A stretch of DNA of 64,000 nt, from contig CAYXDO010000025.1 of NCBI GenBank assembly GCA_964463485.1, positions 26,179 through 90,178 on the forward strand, written 5' to 3'. Source of the stretch: CAYXDO01 sp964463485. Its GTDB lineage: Bacteria > Myxococcota > Kuafuiibacteriia > Kuafuiibacteriales > Kuafuiibacteriaceae. Below, in pieces: positions 33,943 through 42,635 of this stretch. The number at the start of each line of letters is the position of its first letter. Position 1 is the stretch's first letter. A program made the translations under genes and the position numbers. The notes beneath the pieces were generated by a model that did not search any database, was not told the origin of the DNA, and worked only from the letters and a program-made list of their open reading frames with translations.

Positions 33943-35909
33943 TGAAGGTACCCGAGCGAGCGGAGCGCGGCCTCGTCGTCGGAGCTCAGCGATCGGTCCG
34001 CTTGGGTCTCCGGCGCGACCGGCAGCAGCGGCGTCAAGCGAGCGAGCGCGGCCGTCGCCGTCTCGGCCAAGTTGATCAGCTCCCCAGGGTCAGCGGCCAA
34101 ATCAAACACCTCGAAGCTCTCTGGCGACCTGCGGTCGTGGGCGACCTTGGCCCAAAGTCGAATCAGCTTCCTGTGTTCGGAGCGAACGGCGTCGCTCGAC
34201 CCGTAACCCAGCTCGGGCGGCTCCTGGCGCTGAATCGAGATCGCCGGTCCCGCTTCGCCCTGGCGAGCCGCGGTGAGCCACGGGACGAGGCTGACTCCGT
34301 CGAGGTTCGCGGGCGGGGTGAGTTGGGAGAGCTCGAGGATGGTCGGCGCGAGATCGACGGAACGAACCTGTGCTCGCACCACGGTGGCGGTTCGGACCAA
34401 CGTCTTGGGGGGCACGACGACGAGCGGAACTCTCACCGTCGGATCGTGCAGGTCGCGCCCCCACCAGAGCTCATGGTCACCCATCGACTCTCCGTGATCT
34501 GCGGTCACGACGATGGTCAGCTCACCCGCCGCGGCTTCCGCGGCCCTGACGAGCCGGTCGAGCTGCTCATCGACCCGGGTGATTTGGGCCCCATAGAGCG
34601 CCTTGGCTCGCGACACCGCGTCTTGACTTCGGATGAAGGCGAGTCGCTGACTTGGAGTGAACCCATACCATTGAAACGCAGAAGGACCGCTGGGCGTGCC
34701 TGTTGGTACGAGCCTCACGGGCGGGTCGTAGGGGACATGCGGGTCGTAGTAGTGAACCCACAAGAAGAAGGGTCCCCGATTCTTGCCGAGCCACTCCAGG
34801 GCGAGCTCTGTCGTGATTTCCGCTCCGCGCCGAAACTCGCGCCCGTGCTCGCCGCGGGAGAGGAGCCTGAAGAGTGTAACTCTCTTTTTGAGTTGCTCCG
34901 GAAGCCAGCGATTCCGCGACAAATCGTCGTCGGCGTAGTCGAACCGGTGGAGGAGTCCGGACGCGCGCTCGGTCAGCGGGAAACCGGAGACGAACGCGGC
35001 CGTCTGGTATCCTTCGCGACTCAGGAGCTCCGGGAGGGTTGGGACTTCGTCGGACAGTTTGTGAACGTTCAAGGTTACCTGGTGCCGGGTCGGCAAGACG
35101 CCGCTCAAGATCGACATATGCGAAGGCCCGGTGAGTGTGCTGTGGACGATGGCCTGGTCGAACCGAACGCCTCGGCTCGCCAGCCCATCGAACGTGGGCG
35201 TGCGCGCGGTCTTGTCGCCGTAGGCGCCCACGCGGTCGGCGCGAAGTGTGTCGATGGTGACGAGGAGAAGACTCGGGCGGGCGGGTCCATCGGCCTTCGA
35301 GAGGGCGGGGACGTCGACCCCGCCGAAGACAGCTGCGCCCAGGGCCAAAAAAGGCGAGAGTACGGCGAACCGGGTAGCCCCGAGCGCGAGCGCCACGACG
35401 GCTGCGCCAAAGAGCGCGGGCCGAGCGTTTCCTTCGGGGAGGACGCGAGCGACCGACCAGAGGCCCAAGGCCAGCGCAAGACCCACGACCCACCCCACGA
35501 TCGACCGCGCGGGCGACGCGGCCCGCGCTCTCAACACCCGGAGCGCGACCCAAGCTGCCAGGCCCGAAGCGAGCAGGCCAGCGAGCAACCCGGCGAGCCC
35601 TTCACTCTGAAGCCCAGTACGGACCGCGACGACGGCTCCGAGACCAAAAGCCACTGAAAACGCGGTCGCAGACTCCGCTTGTCGGGCGACGCGGCAAGCG
35701 ACCGCAGCCGCCGCGCCCACGAGCGCTCCGAAACCGATGTGAGCGGCGAGCGCCACGGCGAGCATACGCGCGTGCGATGCGCCGGCCGCCACCTCGAGCG
35801 TGCGAACCGCAAGCGCCGCTTCGATGGCCCCGAGCGCCACCACGAGCAAGAAGCCCTCCGCGAAGCCGGCTCCGGAGCTCCTCACACCGCCGGAAGAGCG
35901 GTCCGTCAT
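33939..35909 (-). CDS. Membrane-anchored sulfatase/phosphoethanolamine-transferase-superfamily protein
   Basis: A 656-residue protein. The first 210 residues contain about five or six membrane segments; then a sulfatase/alkaline-phosphatase fold begins SLLLVTIDTLRADRVGAYGD (metal-binding Asp pair). The nucleophile region reads STLTGPSHMSILSG, so the position normally Cys (formylglycine) is Thr. Later metal ligands appear in HYYDPHVPYDPP and VVTADHGESMGDH. The end, LRSLGYLQ, is typical of a deltaproteobacterial subgroup. With a Thr nucleophile it may be a phospho-group transferase or phosphodiesterase rather than a sulfatase. It heads an operon with the membrane protein and methyltransferase, pointing to envelope glycan or lipid work. 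Confidence 0.85.
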   Translation of the reverse strand: MTDRSSGGVRSSGAGFAEGFLLVVALGAIEAALAVRTLEVAAGASHARMLAVALAAHIGFGALVGAAAAVACRVARQAESATAFSVAFGLGAVVAVRTGLQSEGLAGLLAGLLASGLAAWVALRVLRARAASPARSIVGWVVGLALALGLWSVARVLPEGNARPALFGAAVVALALGATRFAVLSPFLALGAAVFGGVDVPALSKADGPARPSLLLVTIDTLRADRVGAYGDKTARTPTFDGLASRGVRFDQAIVHSTLTGPSHMSILSGVLPTRHQVTLNVHKLSDEVPTLPELLSREGYQTAAFVSGFPLTERASGLLHRFDYADDDLSRNRWLPEQLKKRVTLFRLLSRGEHGREFRRGAEITTELALEWLGKNRGPFFLWVHYYDPHVPYDPPVRLVPTGTPSGPSAFQWYGFTPSQRLAFIRSQDAVSRAKALYGAQITRVDEQLDRLVRAAEAAAGELTIVVTADHGESMGDHELWWGRDLHDPTVRVPLVVVPPKTLVRTATVVRAQVRSVDLAPTILELSQLTPPANLDGVSLVPWLTAARQGEAGPAISIQRQEPPELGYGSSDAVRSEHRKLIRLWAKVAHDRRSPESFEVFDLAADPGELINLAETATAALARLTPLLPVAPETQADRSLSSDDEAALRSLGYLQ

Positions 35910-36250
35910 CGCGCGGTCCTACGTCGCCGCGGAGAGAGACGCAACGACATAGCGCGGCCGAACAGCGGCAGCCGAATGACGGCAACTCATGGCGGCCGCG
36001 CAGACCGTAGCCTTTAGACTGTAATCGTTAGGTCGGAGATCCGGAACGAGATCCGCGGCTTCCGGAGATTCTTCGCAGCGTGCGACAACTCTCGGAGGCT
36101 GAACAGCGGCTTCGAGGGTCGTACGTGCCTCTGAGTCTCTGCACGAATCGGTGACCGAGTCATGGCCGAGGCCCAGTCAGTGGCCGAGACCAGCTCAGTT
36201 AGGCGAGCTAACCGATCGGCGTCGTGCCTGGGACGCGGTGCCAAGCAAAA
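35910..36250. other. Intergenic region, 341 bp
   Basis: Lies between the sulfatase-like gene start and the 3' end of the epimerase-like gene, both on the minus strand. It should hold the promoter of the envelope operon and the terminator of the sugar genes. I see imperfect direct repeats (agtcatggccgaggcc and agtcagtggccgagacc near 36160) and a short ttag-ctaa hairpin near 36200. No gene or clear promoter box is seen. Confidence 0.5.
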
Positions 36251-37900
36251 TCAGTAGAGCCCTTCCCAACTCACCTCGACCACGGTGAGTGCGTACCCGC
36301 CGATCGTCACGGACTCCCGCTTCGTTCGCGAGACCTCGGTGCCAAGCCAGGTGTACGGGCGCGCCTCGAACGTGTCGGCCTCCGCTTCGGGCACGGCGAA
36401 GTACAGAGTCGCAGGTGCGTTCTCGAGGGCGCGGCCGTGAAGGTACATGATCAAGGCATGCTCGGTGGAATGAAAACCGTTTTTCCACAAATTGCACTTG
36501 GCAGTGTCTGTCCGCGGCCAGGCGTAGACCCGCGCTCCTCGCCGGTTGATGCTGGGGATGACTTCTCGCACGGGGTAGGTCGGGTCGACGTATTTCTGAA
36601 TCCAACCGGCACCGGTTCGCTCGAGCACCGACACATACCTCCAGTCGACGAGGTCGAGGGTCGCGGCCAGCTGGTCGGCCTCGGCATGAATCCACCAGTC
36701 CGACCCATATTCGACGCTCGACGCCGTCGTGGGACGCTTGGCCCACAAACCATTCTCCTCGTCGAAGGCCTTCTGGAGCTGCGTGTGGACGTTTTCGAAG
36801 ACGACACCCGAGAAGGGGTGGTCGGGCAGCCGCTTGTCGATCTGGAGCAGCATCCAGTAAGTCTTGAGGGTGTGGCCGAAGTCGACGTGTTTGGTTCCGA
36901 AGCGACCCAGGTTGGTGTCGACCCCGAAAAACACGCCGTCTTGAAAATAGCTCGACACGATCGTCTCGCCGAGAGCTCTCAGATCGTCGAGAAACATGTC
37001 CCTCCGGGCCGCCTCGGAGAGAACGGGCTGCGACAGCAGCAGGAACGCGTTGATGGGATCGAGCTGGGCCACGAGCTCGGAACCTCCGTCGTTCTCCACG
37101 TCGACCGGGCTCGAGAGATCCGCCGTCATACCGTCGCGGAGGCGGGAGGCGGTGGCGTCGAAGTAGGTCGCCGAGTCGAAAAGCAAGTCCCTCGTCTCGA
37201 GCAGCTCGGACTCGGCGTCCGGGTCTCGCGTCACGAAGTGGTAGGCAGACATTCCGAGCATGACGTAAGACGTGTCCTGAGTCAGCTTGGGTTCGGTGAG
37301 GTTGGGTTGACCGTTTTGGTCGAGGAGCCCGAACCAGCCCCGATGAGTCGTGTCTTTTGCGTGAGCTCGGAGCCAAGTCACACCCGCCTGGGCAAGCTCG
37401 AGGAGCTCGGGGTCGCCGGTCAAAGCGAAGCCGAGAGAGTAGGTGTAGATCTGTCGACCCATCATTCGCGGCCGTCGATCGGTGGAGCCGGCCAGCTGGC
37501 CATCCATCCCGCGATAGGTGGGGAAGTTTCCAACGGGCGTCCCTATGGCCTCTGGCGCGACCCAGAACGGCGCGATGTCATCGGTCCAATGCGCCCGCCA
37601 ACGAGCTGCGCCGAGCGCGCTCGGTACGGACGAGTCGAGAGGGTGGGGGCCGTAGGTGCCTCCGTCGCGCGGCCCGACCTCGGGGCCCGCTGCGTCCTCG
37701 AGGCCCGCTGCATCCTCGAGGCCCGCGTCTGGCTTGTTTTCGGCGTCGGCGGTGGGGGTGTCGCTCGAGGTCGCGTCGGACGGTGCGTCGGATCCGTCGC
37801 CGACGTCCGAGTCGATGGCCGAAGGGACGTCGTCGTCTCCGATACACGCGACGAGCGAGCTGCCGATGAGTGCGACAATGAGAGCACGCATCTTCTTCAT
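36251..37900 (-). CDS. Secreted lipoprotein, N-acylglucosamine 2-epimerase-like alpha/alpha barrel
   Basis: A 549-residue lipoprotein. The signal peptide ends LIGSSLVACIGDDD (lipobox Cys 19), followed by an Asp/Ala-rich linker with a duplicated GLEDAA unit, then the folded part. RRPRMMGRQIYTYSLGFALT, HRGWFGLLDQNGQPN, TKHVDFGHTLKTYWMLLQID and FHSTEHALIMYLHGR match the (alpha/alpha)6-barrel layout of the AGE/cellobiose-2-epimerase superfamily, with conserved His residues in the last two. Family members epimerise or isomerise sugars such as mannose, GlcNAc or cellobiose; this one would act outside the inner membrane. It is downstream of the GH13 amylase (3 bp apart), so it belongs to the alpha-glucan locus. 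Confidence 0.8.
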   Translation of the reverse strand: MKKMRALIVALIGSSLVACIGDDDVPSAIDSDVGDGSDAPSDATSSDTPTADAENKPDAGLEDAAGLEDAAGPEVGPRDGGTYGPHPLDSSVPSALGAARWRAHWTDDIAPFWVAPEAIGTPVGNFPTYRGMDGQLAGSTDRRPRMMGRQIYTYSLGFALTGDPELLELAQAGVTWLRAHAKDTTHRGWFGLLDQNGQPNLTEPKLTQDTSYVMLGMSAYHFVTRDPDAESELLETRDLLFDSATYFDATASRLRDGMTADLSSPVDVENDGGSELVAQLDPINAFLLLSQPVLSEAARRDMFLDDLRALGETIVSSYFQDGVFFGVDTNLGRFGTKHVDFGHTLKTYWMLLQIDKRLPDHPFSGVVFENVHTQLQKAFDEENGLWAKRPTTASSVEYGSDWWIHAEADQLAATLDLVDWRYVSVLERTGAGWIQKYVDPTYPVREVIPSINRRGARVYAWPRTDTAKCNLWKNGFHSTEHALIMYLHGRALENAPATLYFAVPEAEADTFEARPYTWLGTEVSRTKRESVTIGGYALTVVEVSWEGLY

Positions 37901-37903
37901 GCC

Positions 37904-39631
37904 TCAGCGTAGCTCGATGAAGGCGAAGGACTGGGGGGCCAGTCCGGTGAATTCGAGCTGGTCGGCCCGCGTGGGCGCCGCGTCGAGGCCCTCCTCGAGG
38001 AGCACGTTGGGCGCGCCAGGCACATCGATCGAAAACGCAGTAGCGGGCTGAAAGTGGAGATTCGCGACGAAGAGGACACGTTGGTCACCGAAGGTTCGTA
38101 GGGCGGCGTAGATCCCGCGCTGGGCGTTGGTGACAGTTGGAAGGTCGAGTCGTCCGGAGAGAGCGGGGGTTCGATGGCGCAGGGCCACGAGGTCCCGGTA
38201 GAGGGTCCACAGGCTGGTCGGGTCCGAGCGCTGAGTCTCGAAGGTCACGCCGGTCGCCTCGCGCGAGGTGGTGCTCGTGCTGACTTCATACCAGGTCCTC
38301 GAAGCGGAGCTGAACCCGAACGAGGGCCCGGAGCTCGTCCAGCGCATCGGCGTGCGCTTGTCTTCGTCTCGGGAGGCTGGCCCGCCCTGCATACCGAGCT
38401 CCTCACCATAGTAGAGAAACGGCGTGCCAGGCATGGCAAAGAGAGTTGCCGCGGCCAAGCGCGCCCTCGGCGCCAACCCATCGAGCTGCCGCATCACCCG
38501 GGGTTGGTCGTGATTCGACAGGAAGGGCGCTCCGTAGCCTTGATCAGGAAACGCAGTGACGAAGGCGGCCGACGACTGATTGAGGTTGGCTTTGACGGAG
38601 TCGTGGACGCTGGCCTTGATGGCGTCGGAGAGGTCGAATTGAAACGCGAGCTGATATTCATCCCCTTGGCCGTAGTAGGTCTCGATCTCTTCCAAGTCGG
38701 CCCAGGCCTCGGCCACGAAGAGCGCTGCGGGGTACTCATCGGAGAGATTTCGGCGCAGACGTTGGATGAAGGCGTGAGTTTCGGGCCGCGCATACAAGCG
38801 TCCGTCTGCGCTCTCGAACAGGTAGCGGGCGGCATCCACTCGGAACCCATCGACGCCGCGCGCGAGCCAAAACCGGGCGGCCTCGGTCATGGCCTGTTCG
38901 GTCGAAGGGTTGCCGAGGTTGAGGTCCGGCATGCCGCTCCAGAAGAGCCCGTAGTACCAGCCTGTGCCGGTCCGATGCCACACCGGAGCGCCGTCCCAGG
39001 GTCGTTGCCAGCCCGCGCGACTCACCGGTGACCAACTGTAGAATGCGCGATGAGCGGCCGTGGAGGAGCTCCTGGCGTCGACGAACCACGGATGCTCGGA
39101 GCTCGAATGATTGAGCACGAAGTCGAGGATGATCCGAATACCACGCCGGTGAGCCTCCTGGATCAACTCATCGAAGTCGCTGAGAGTGCCATACTGAGGG
39201 TTCACCGCTTGATAGTCGGTCACGTCATACCCGTGGTAACTCGGCGAGGGGTGAATGGGCATGAGCCAGAGTGCGTCGACGCCGAGGTCGGAGGAGGTGG
39301 TTGAGTTGCCGTCGTTGAGTGTGTCGAGCTTTTCGATGATTCCGCGAAGATCGCCGATACCGTCTCCGTTCGAGTCCTTGAAGCTGCGGACGAAGACCTC
39401 GTAGAACACGGCGCTCCGCCACCAGCCGTCGGCGTTCGGGAGGGCGCCGGAGTCACCGGGCTCGACTCGAGCGTCTCGGACGCCACCGTCCGGCCCGGAG
39501 GAATCGGGTGTCGTTGCGTCCTTCGGCGCCAAGGCATCGGGCGGGTTTGCGTCGCGTCCCGAGTCGGGTCGGTGGACACAGGTGCACAACAGAGTCGGGA
39601 TAGCCGCGAGGACGAGCGGAGGTCGAGGCAC
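37904..39631 (-). CDS. Alpha-amylase family GH13 lipoprotein
   Basis: A 575-residue glycoside hydrolase cutting alpha-1,4-glucans. A short signal sequence ends AAIPTLLCTC (lipobox), with an Asp/Ala/Pro-rich linker to about residue 65. The catalytic (beta/alpha)8 barrel shows GIGDLRGIIEKLD, VDALWLMPIHPSPSYHGYDV, IILDFVLNHSS, DGFRVDAARY (nucleophile Asp near 265), FVAEAW (acid/base Glu near 305) and FLSNHDQPR (Asp near 372), all required residues. The C-terminal beta-domain is present. The start is the GTG at 39631, just before the signal peptide; no strong Shine-Dalgarno is seen, and the upstream frame to 39724 is not signal-like. It faces the plus-strand sugar operon across 166 bp. Confidence 0.93.
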   Translation of the reverse strand: MPRPPLVLAAIPTLLCTCVHRPDSGRDANPPDALAPKDATTPDSSGPDGGVRDARVEPGDSGALPNADGWWRSAVFYEVFVRSFKDSNGDGIGDLRGIIEKLDTLNDGNSTTSSDLGVDALWLMPIHPSPSYHGYDVTDYQAVNPQYGTLSDFDELIQEAHRRGIRIILDFVLNHSSSEHPWFVDARSSSTAAHRAFYSWSPVSRAGWQRPWDGAPVWHRTGTGWYYGLFWSGMPDLNLGNPSTEQAMTEAARFWLARGVDGFRVDAARYLFESADGRLYARPETHAFIQRLRRNLSDEYPAALFVAEAWADLEEIETYYGQGDEYQLAFQFDLSDAIKASVHDSVKANLNQSSAAFVTAFPDQGYGAPFLSNHDQPRVMRQLDGLAPRARLAAATLFAMPGTPFLYYGEELGMQGGPASRDEDKRTPMRWTSSGPSFGFSSASRTWYEVSTSTTSREATGVTFETQRSDPTSLWTLYRDLVALRHRTPALSGRLDLPTVTNAQRGIYAALRTFGDQRVLFVANLHFQPATAFSIDVPGAPNVLLEEGLDAAPTRADQLEFTGLAPQSFAFIELR

Positions 39632-39797
39632 GGGGTCAAAGTAGCGGGGAGACGGGGGAATGTGAACGGAAGTTTCGGACTCGCAGAAAATGAGTCGGAA
39701 CCCTAACGAAAAGCTTGCACCCACGAAGATTTCGCGTGTTATTCATCCAGATTATTTCTTTCCTTTTTGCTTCGCCCGGTATAACTCAGGCACCGGC
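39632..39797. promoter_or_regulatory. Divergent promoter region of the alpha-glucan locus
   Basis: A 166-bp gap between the GH13 gene (minus) and the plus-strand sugar operon. Unlike the surrounding DNA it contains AT-rich stretches (cattattttc-like runs near 39710-39770, cctaacgaaaagcttgc at about 39703). It must hold promoters for both directions. No regulator gene and no convincing operator palindrome were identified. Confidence 0.4.
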
Positions 39798-40667
39798 ATG
39801 ACAGCTCCGGTGCGGGTCCTTCGAGCCCAACTGATCTCCTTGACGCCACTTGTCTTCGTTTTGGCGTGCGCGTCCCAGCGCGCGGGTGGAGTCAACGGCA
39901 GGGTGGAGCTTTCGGACCCGTCGGGGGACGACGACGGGCCGGGCACGTACAAGTATCCGACGGACGCGGTGTACAAACCTGGTTCATTCGACATCACTCG
40001 CTTCGAGGTGGTGCCTTCGGGCGACCAAGTCGAGTTTCGAGTCACCGTGAACAGCAAGATCGAAGACCCCTGGGGCAGCAACGCGTGGGGTGGGAATGGC
40101 TTCTCGGTGCAGATGGCGTTCATCCACATCGACACGACGCGAACGGGGAGCGCGGGCGTCGAGCGCGCGTTGCCTGGGTTGAACGTTCGTTTTGCCAAGG
40201 ATCAAGCTTGGGAGCGCTGTGTCATCATCAGTCCGCAGGGTCCGACGCGCGTCAACAGCGAGATTGATCAGAAGGCGAGCGATCTGAAGGACCGAATCGT
40301 GGTTCCTCGAATCACGCGCGCGCAAGGTCGCACTCTCATCGCGGTGGTACCGGTCGCGGATCTCGGCGGAGCGCCGGCGGACGACTGGGGGTATCAGGTG
40401 TTGATGCAGTCGAACGAAGGCTTTCCGACCAAGACGGAGCTTCTGACGCGGAAGGTGAACGAGTACGAGGGGCAGCATCGGTTCGGCGGGGGCACGGACT
40501 ATGACAACGACCCTCAGGTGATGGACATCTTGATCGCGCCCGCGCGCGGTGGGCCAGACGAGGCGACCGGGCAGCATCAAGTCCTGTCCAAGTACGACCC
40601 AGCCAAGACAGAGCCTGGGTTTGGTGAGCTTGTGGTCGTTCCCATGGTCTACCCGAAGGGACAATGA
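39798..40667 (+). CDS. Lipoprotein with glucodextranase C-terminal-like domain
   Basis: A 289-residue lipoprotein (SLTPLVFVLACAS, lipobox Cys). The mature part begins VELSDPSGDDDGPGTYKYPT then DAVYKPGSFDITRFEV, the hallmark of the carbohydrate-binding C-terminal module of glucodextranase and amylopullulanases (PF09985-type). The fold is a beta-sandwich without catalytic residues. It probably binds alpha-glucans on the cell surface. It is first in the plus-strand operon, and the porin-like gene follows 3 bp later. A paralogue of the same module is encoded at 45101. The ATG at 39798 is directly before the signal peptide. Confidence 0.82.
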   Translation: MTAPVRVLRAQLISLTPLVFVLACASQRAGGVNGRVELSDPSGDDDGPGTYKYPTDAVYKPGSFDITRFEVVPSGDQVEFRVTVNSKIEDPWGSNAWGGNGFSVQMAFIHIDTTRTGSAGVERALPGLNVRFAKDQAWERCVIISPQGPTRVNSEIDQKASDLKDRIVVPRITRAQGRTLIAVVPVADLGGAPADDWGYQVLMQSNEGFPTKTELLTRKVNEYEGQHRFGGGTDYDNDPQVMDILIAPARGGPDEATGQHQVLSKYDPAKTEPGFGELVVVPMVYPKGQ

Positions 40668-40670
40668 GTC

Positions 40671-42635
40671 GTGGGGCCGCACGGGAGGTCCGGTCGCAGC
40701 GCGCTCTTCGCGTTGATTTTTGGGTCTGCCAGCCCGGTTTGGGCTGATTCGGGCAACTTCGAGCTCAGCGGCAAGATCTACACGAAGTATCTCTATCAGA
40801 ACGACGACTCGCGGGGCTGCGTGAGTTTGGGAAATCCGTTCTGGCCGGACAACATCGGGGGTCACAACGGTACGTGCACCGAGTTCGAGCTCACGATCAA
40901 AGGGCAAGTCAGCCGATCGATCACGGCAGGGTTGCGACTTCAGAGTCGCTGGGGCGCGCTGTGGCAGGACTGGTGGGAGAACGGCGACGTTCGCTGGGAC
41001 TTTCCGAGCAACAAGCCCTTCACCGTGAACACGTCCGGTGAGTCGCTCGGGATGAATCACGCTCAGTACATCAAGCTCCGGGGGCCGTGGATCCGCATGG
41101 CGCCGCCGATTCCGACGGTTCGTTACGTCCACGTCGGTGCGACCGACTTCGGGATGTTCAACGAGTGGACGATCGGCAAGTCGAGATACATCGATCGCGA
41201 CAACGGCATGGGTGTGTTTGTCGACGGTGGGTTCGACGACCTGCTTGGCTACACCTTGGCGGCGATTGGTTTGCCGAAGTTGTACGTGGGGCCACGTTGG
41301 AACACCGGGCTCGCCGACGCGGACCCTCTGTCGGGGTATTGGGGCCAGGACTGGGCCTACGCCGCGAAGTTGGAGAGTCGTCCGATCCGCGATCTGACGC
41401 TCACGTTGGCCGGTAATTGGATTCAGGACTGGGAAGCCGACCGTTTCGATCCGGACAAGACTGGGAACGCGGACGAGGGTCGTGGGTCCGATCATGCCGT
41501 CGACCTCGCGACTCGGTTTCGAGGAGGCAACCTCAGCTTCGAAGGCAAGTACTCTCCATCGAGTCTGGAGTGGCTCCGAGCGACGGGCCTCATCGCCGGG
41601 TCTCGAAACGAGCCGAACGAAAATTACGCGACGAACGCGGTCGAAGGTGACCAAGGTTTCTCACCGATCTTGTACACGCGTGACGAGGACGGAAATCCGG
41701 TTGCTTCCGAAGGGCTGGCCGCCAAGGTGCTCCTCGAGATCGACGATCCGTTCGAGAACGGGCTCAGCTTCAAGGCGGAGTATTTCAACATCGGGTCGGA
41801 GTTCAACGCGCTGTTTGGAGCGCGCCGGGAGGCCGACGTACTCTTGACGGATGGGATCATCGGCGGAGGTTTCGTAGGGGGTGGTCAGCTTCCGACGTTG
41901 AACGTCGCGAACGAGTTCGTCGATTTCGACGAAGCTTGGTACGAGACCATCATTGGCTGGCATGGCGCGACTGGGTTGGTGGAGTATGTCGGGGGTCCGC
42001 TTCGGGCGAGCCTCGAGTACACGTTCATCGGCTACAACACGAACCAGCAGGACCGCGACGTCGACAATCAGTACCCGGATTTTTTGTACACCGATGGCTT
42101 CACCGATACTCAGTCGTACACGGCGGACTCGGACTACGCGAACGTATACGATCGCGGCAAGGATCCGCGGAGCGTCTACAAGGAGTATCAGGAGCGAGAG
42201 ACTCAGCTGGCGGTGTTGAACGCGGACTTGTTGGTACCTGGGCTCGACCGCCTGACGGTCAAGGGTAAGTTGAAGTTCGTGTACGACAAGGACAACCGCA
42301 AGCAGGGCAACGTGGACGACAATTATCGCGGCAAGCTCTACCTCGGGCACCTCGCGGCGGGGTACCAGCTCAACGACGAGCTGAAGGCCACGCTCGGCTA
42401 TGAGTATCATTTCTGGGACGAGGTCAAGCGGTCCGGCAGTCAGGAGCGTGGGTTTTACGATTTCGCGACGAACAAGCAGGTCGGCCGGATGACCCTGAGC
42501 TACGTGTACGGCGGCGCGACCTTTGGGCTCCTGGCCGAGTACTTCCACAAAAACCTGGAACGGAAGGACCCAGGGACCTATGACCAAGTCTGGGGCGTAT
42601 TCCGGACGAAGGCTACGTTGGAGGTGGGCTGGTGA
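40671..42635 (+). CDS. Outer-membrane beta-barrel protein (porin-like)
   Basis: A 654-residue protein from a GTG at 40671 with AAGGGA nine bases upstream. A signal peptide (SALFALIFGSASPVWA) is followed by alternating amphipathic beta strands rich in Tyr, Trp and Gly with Asp-rich loops (NFELSGKIYTKYLYQN, GLRLQSRWGALWQDWW, RASLEYTFIGYNTN, MTLSYVYGGATFGLLAEYFH). The last strand ends TKATLEVGW with an aromatic C-terminus, as outer-membrane barrels do. It is likely the channel by which maltodextrins reach the periplasm for the MalEFGK importer. No TonB box was noticed. Its stop overlaps the next gene by 4 bp. Confidence 0.82.
   Translation: MGPHGRSGRSALFALIFGSASPVWADSGNFELSGKIYTKYLYQNDDSRGCVSLGNPFWPDNIGGHNGTCTEFELTIKGQVSRSITAGLRLQSRWGALWQDWWENGDVRWDFPSNKPFTVNTSGESLGMNHAQYIKLRGPWIRMAPPIPTVRYVHVGATDFGMFNEWTIGKSRYIDRDNGMGVFVDGGFDDLLGYTLAAIGLPKLYVGPRWNTGLADADPLSGYWGQDWAYAAKLESRPIRDLTLTLAGNWIQDWEADRFDPDKTGNADEGRGSDHAVDLATRFRGGNLSFEGKYSPSSLEWLRATGLIAGSRNEPNENYATNAVEGDQGFSPILYTRDEDGNPVASEGLAAKVLLEIDDPFENGLSFKAEYFNIGSEFNALFGARREADVLLTDGIIGGGFVGGGQLPTLNVANEFVDFDEAWYETIIGWHGATGLVEYVGGPLRASLEYTFIGYNTNQQDRDVDNQYPDFLYTDGFTDTQSYTADSDYANVYDRGKDPRSVYKEYQERETQLAVLNADLLVPGLDRLTVKGKLKFVYDKDNRKQGNVDDNYRGKLYLGHLAAGYQLNDELKATLGYEYHFWDEVKRSGSQERGFYDFATNKQVGRMTLSYVYGGATFGLLAEYFHKNLERKDPGTYDQVWGVFRTKATLEVGW

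Noticed and set aside
39984..41654. 556-codon minus-strand frame antisense to the first two sugar-operon genes
   Set aside because: No recognisable domain; it mirrors two well-supported plus-strand genes with signal peptides and beta-barrel pattern.
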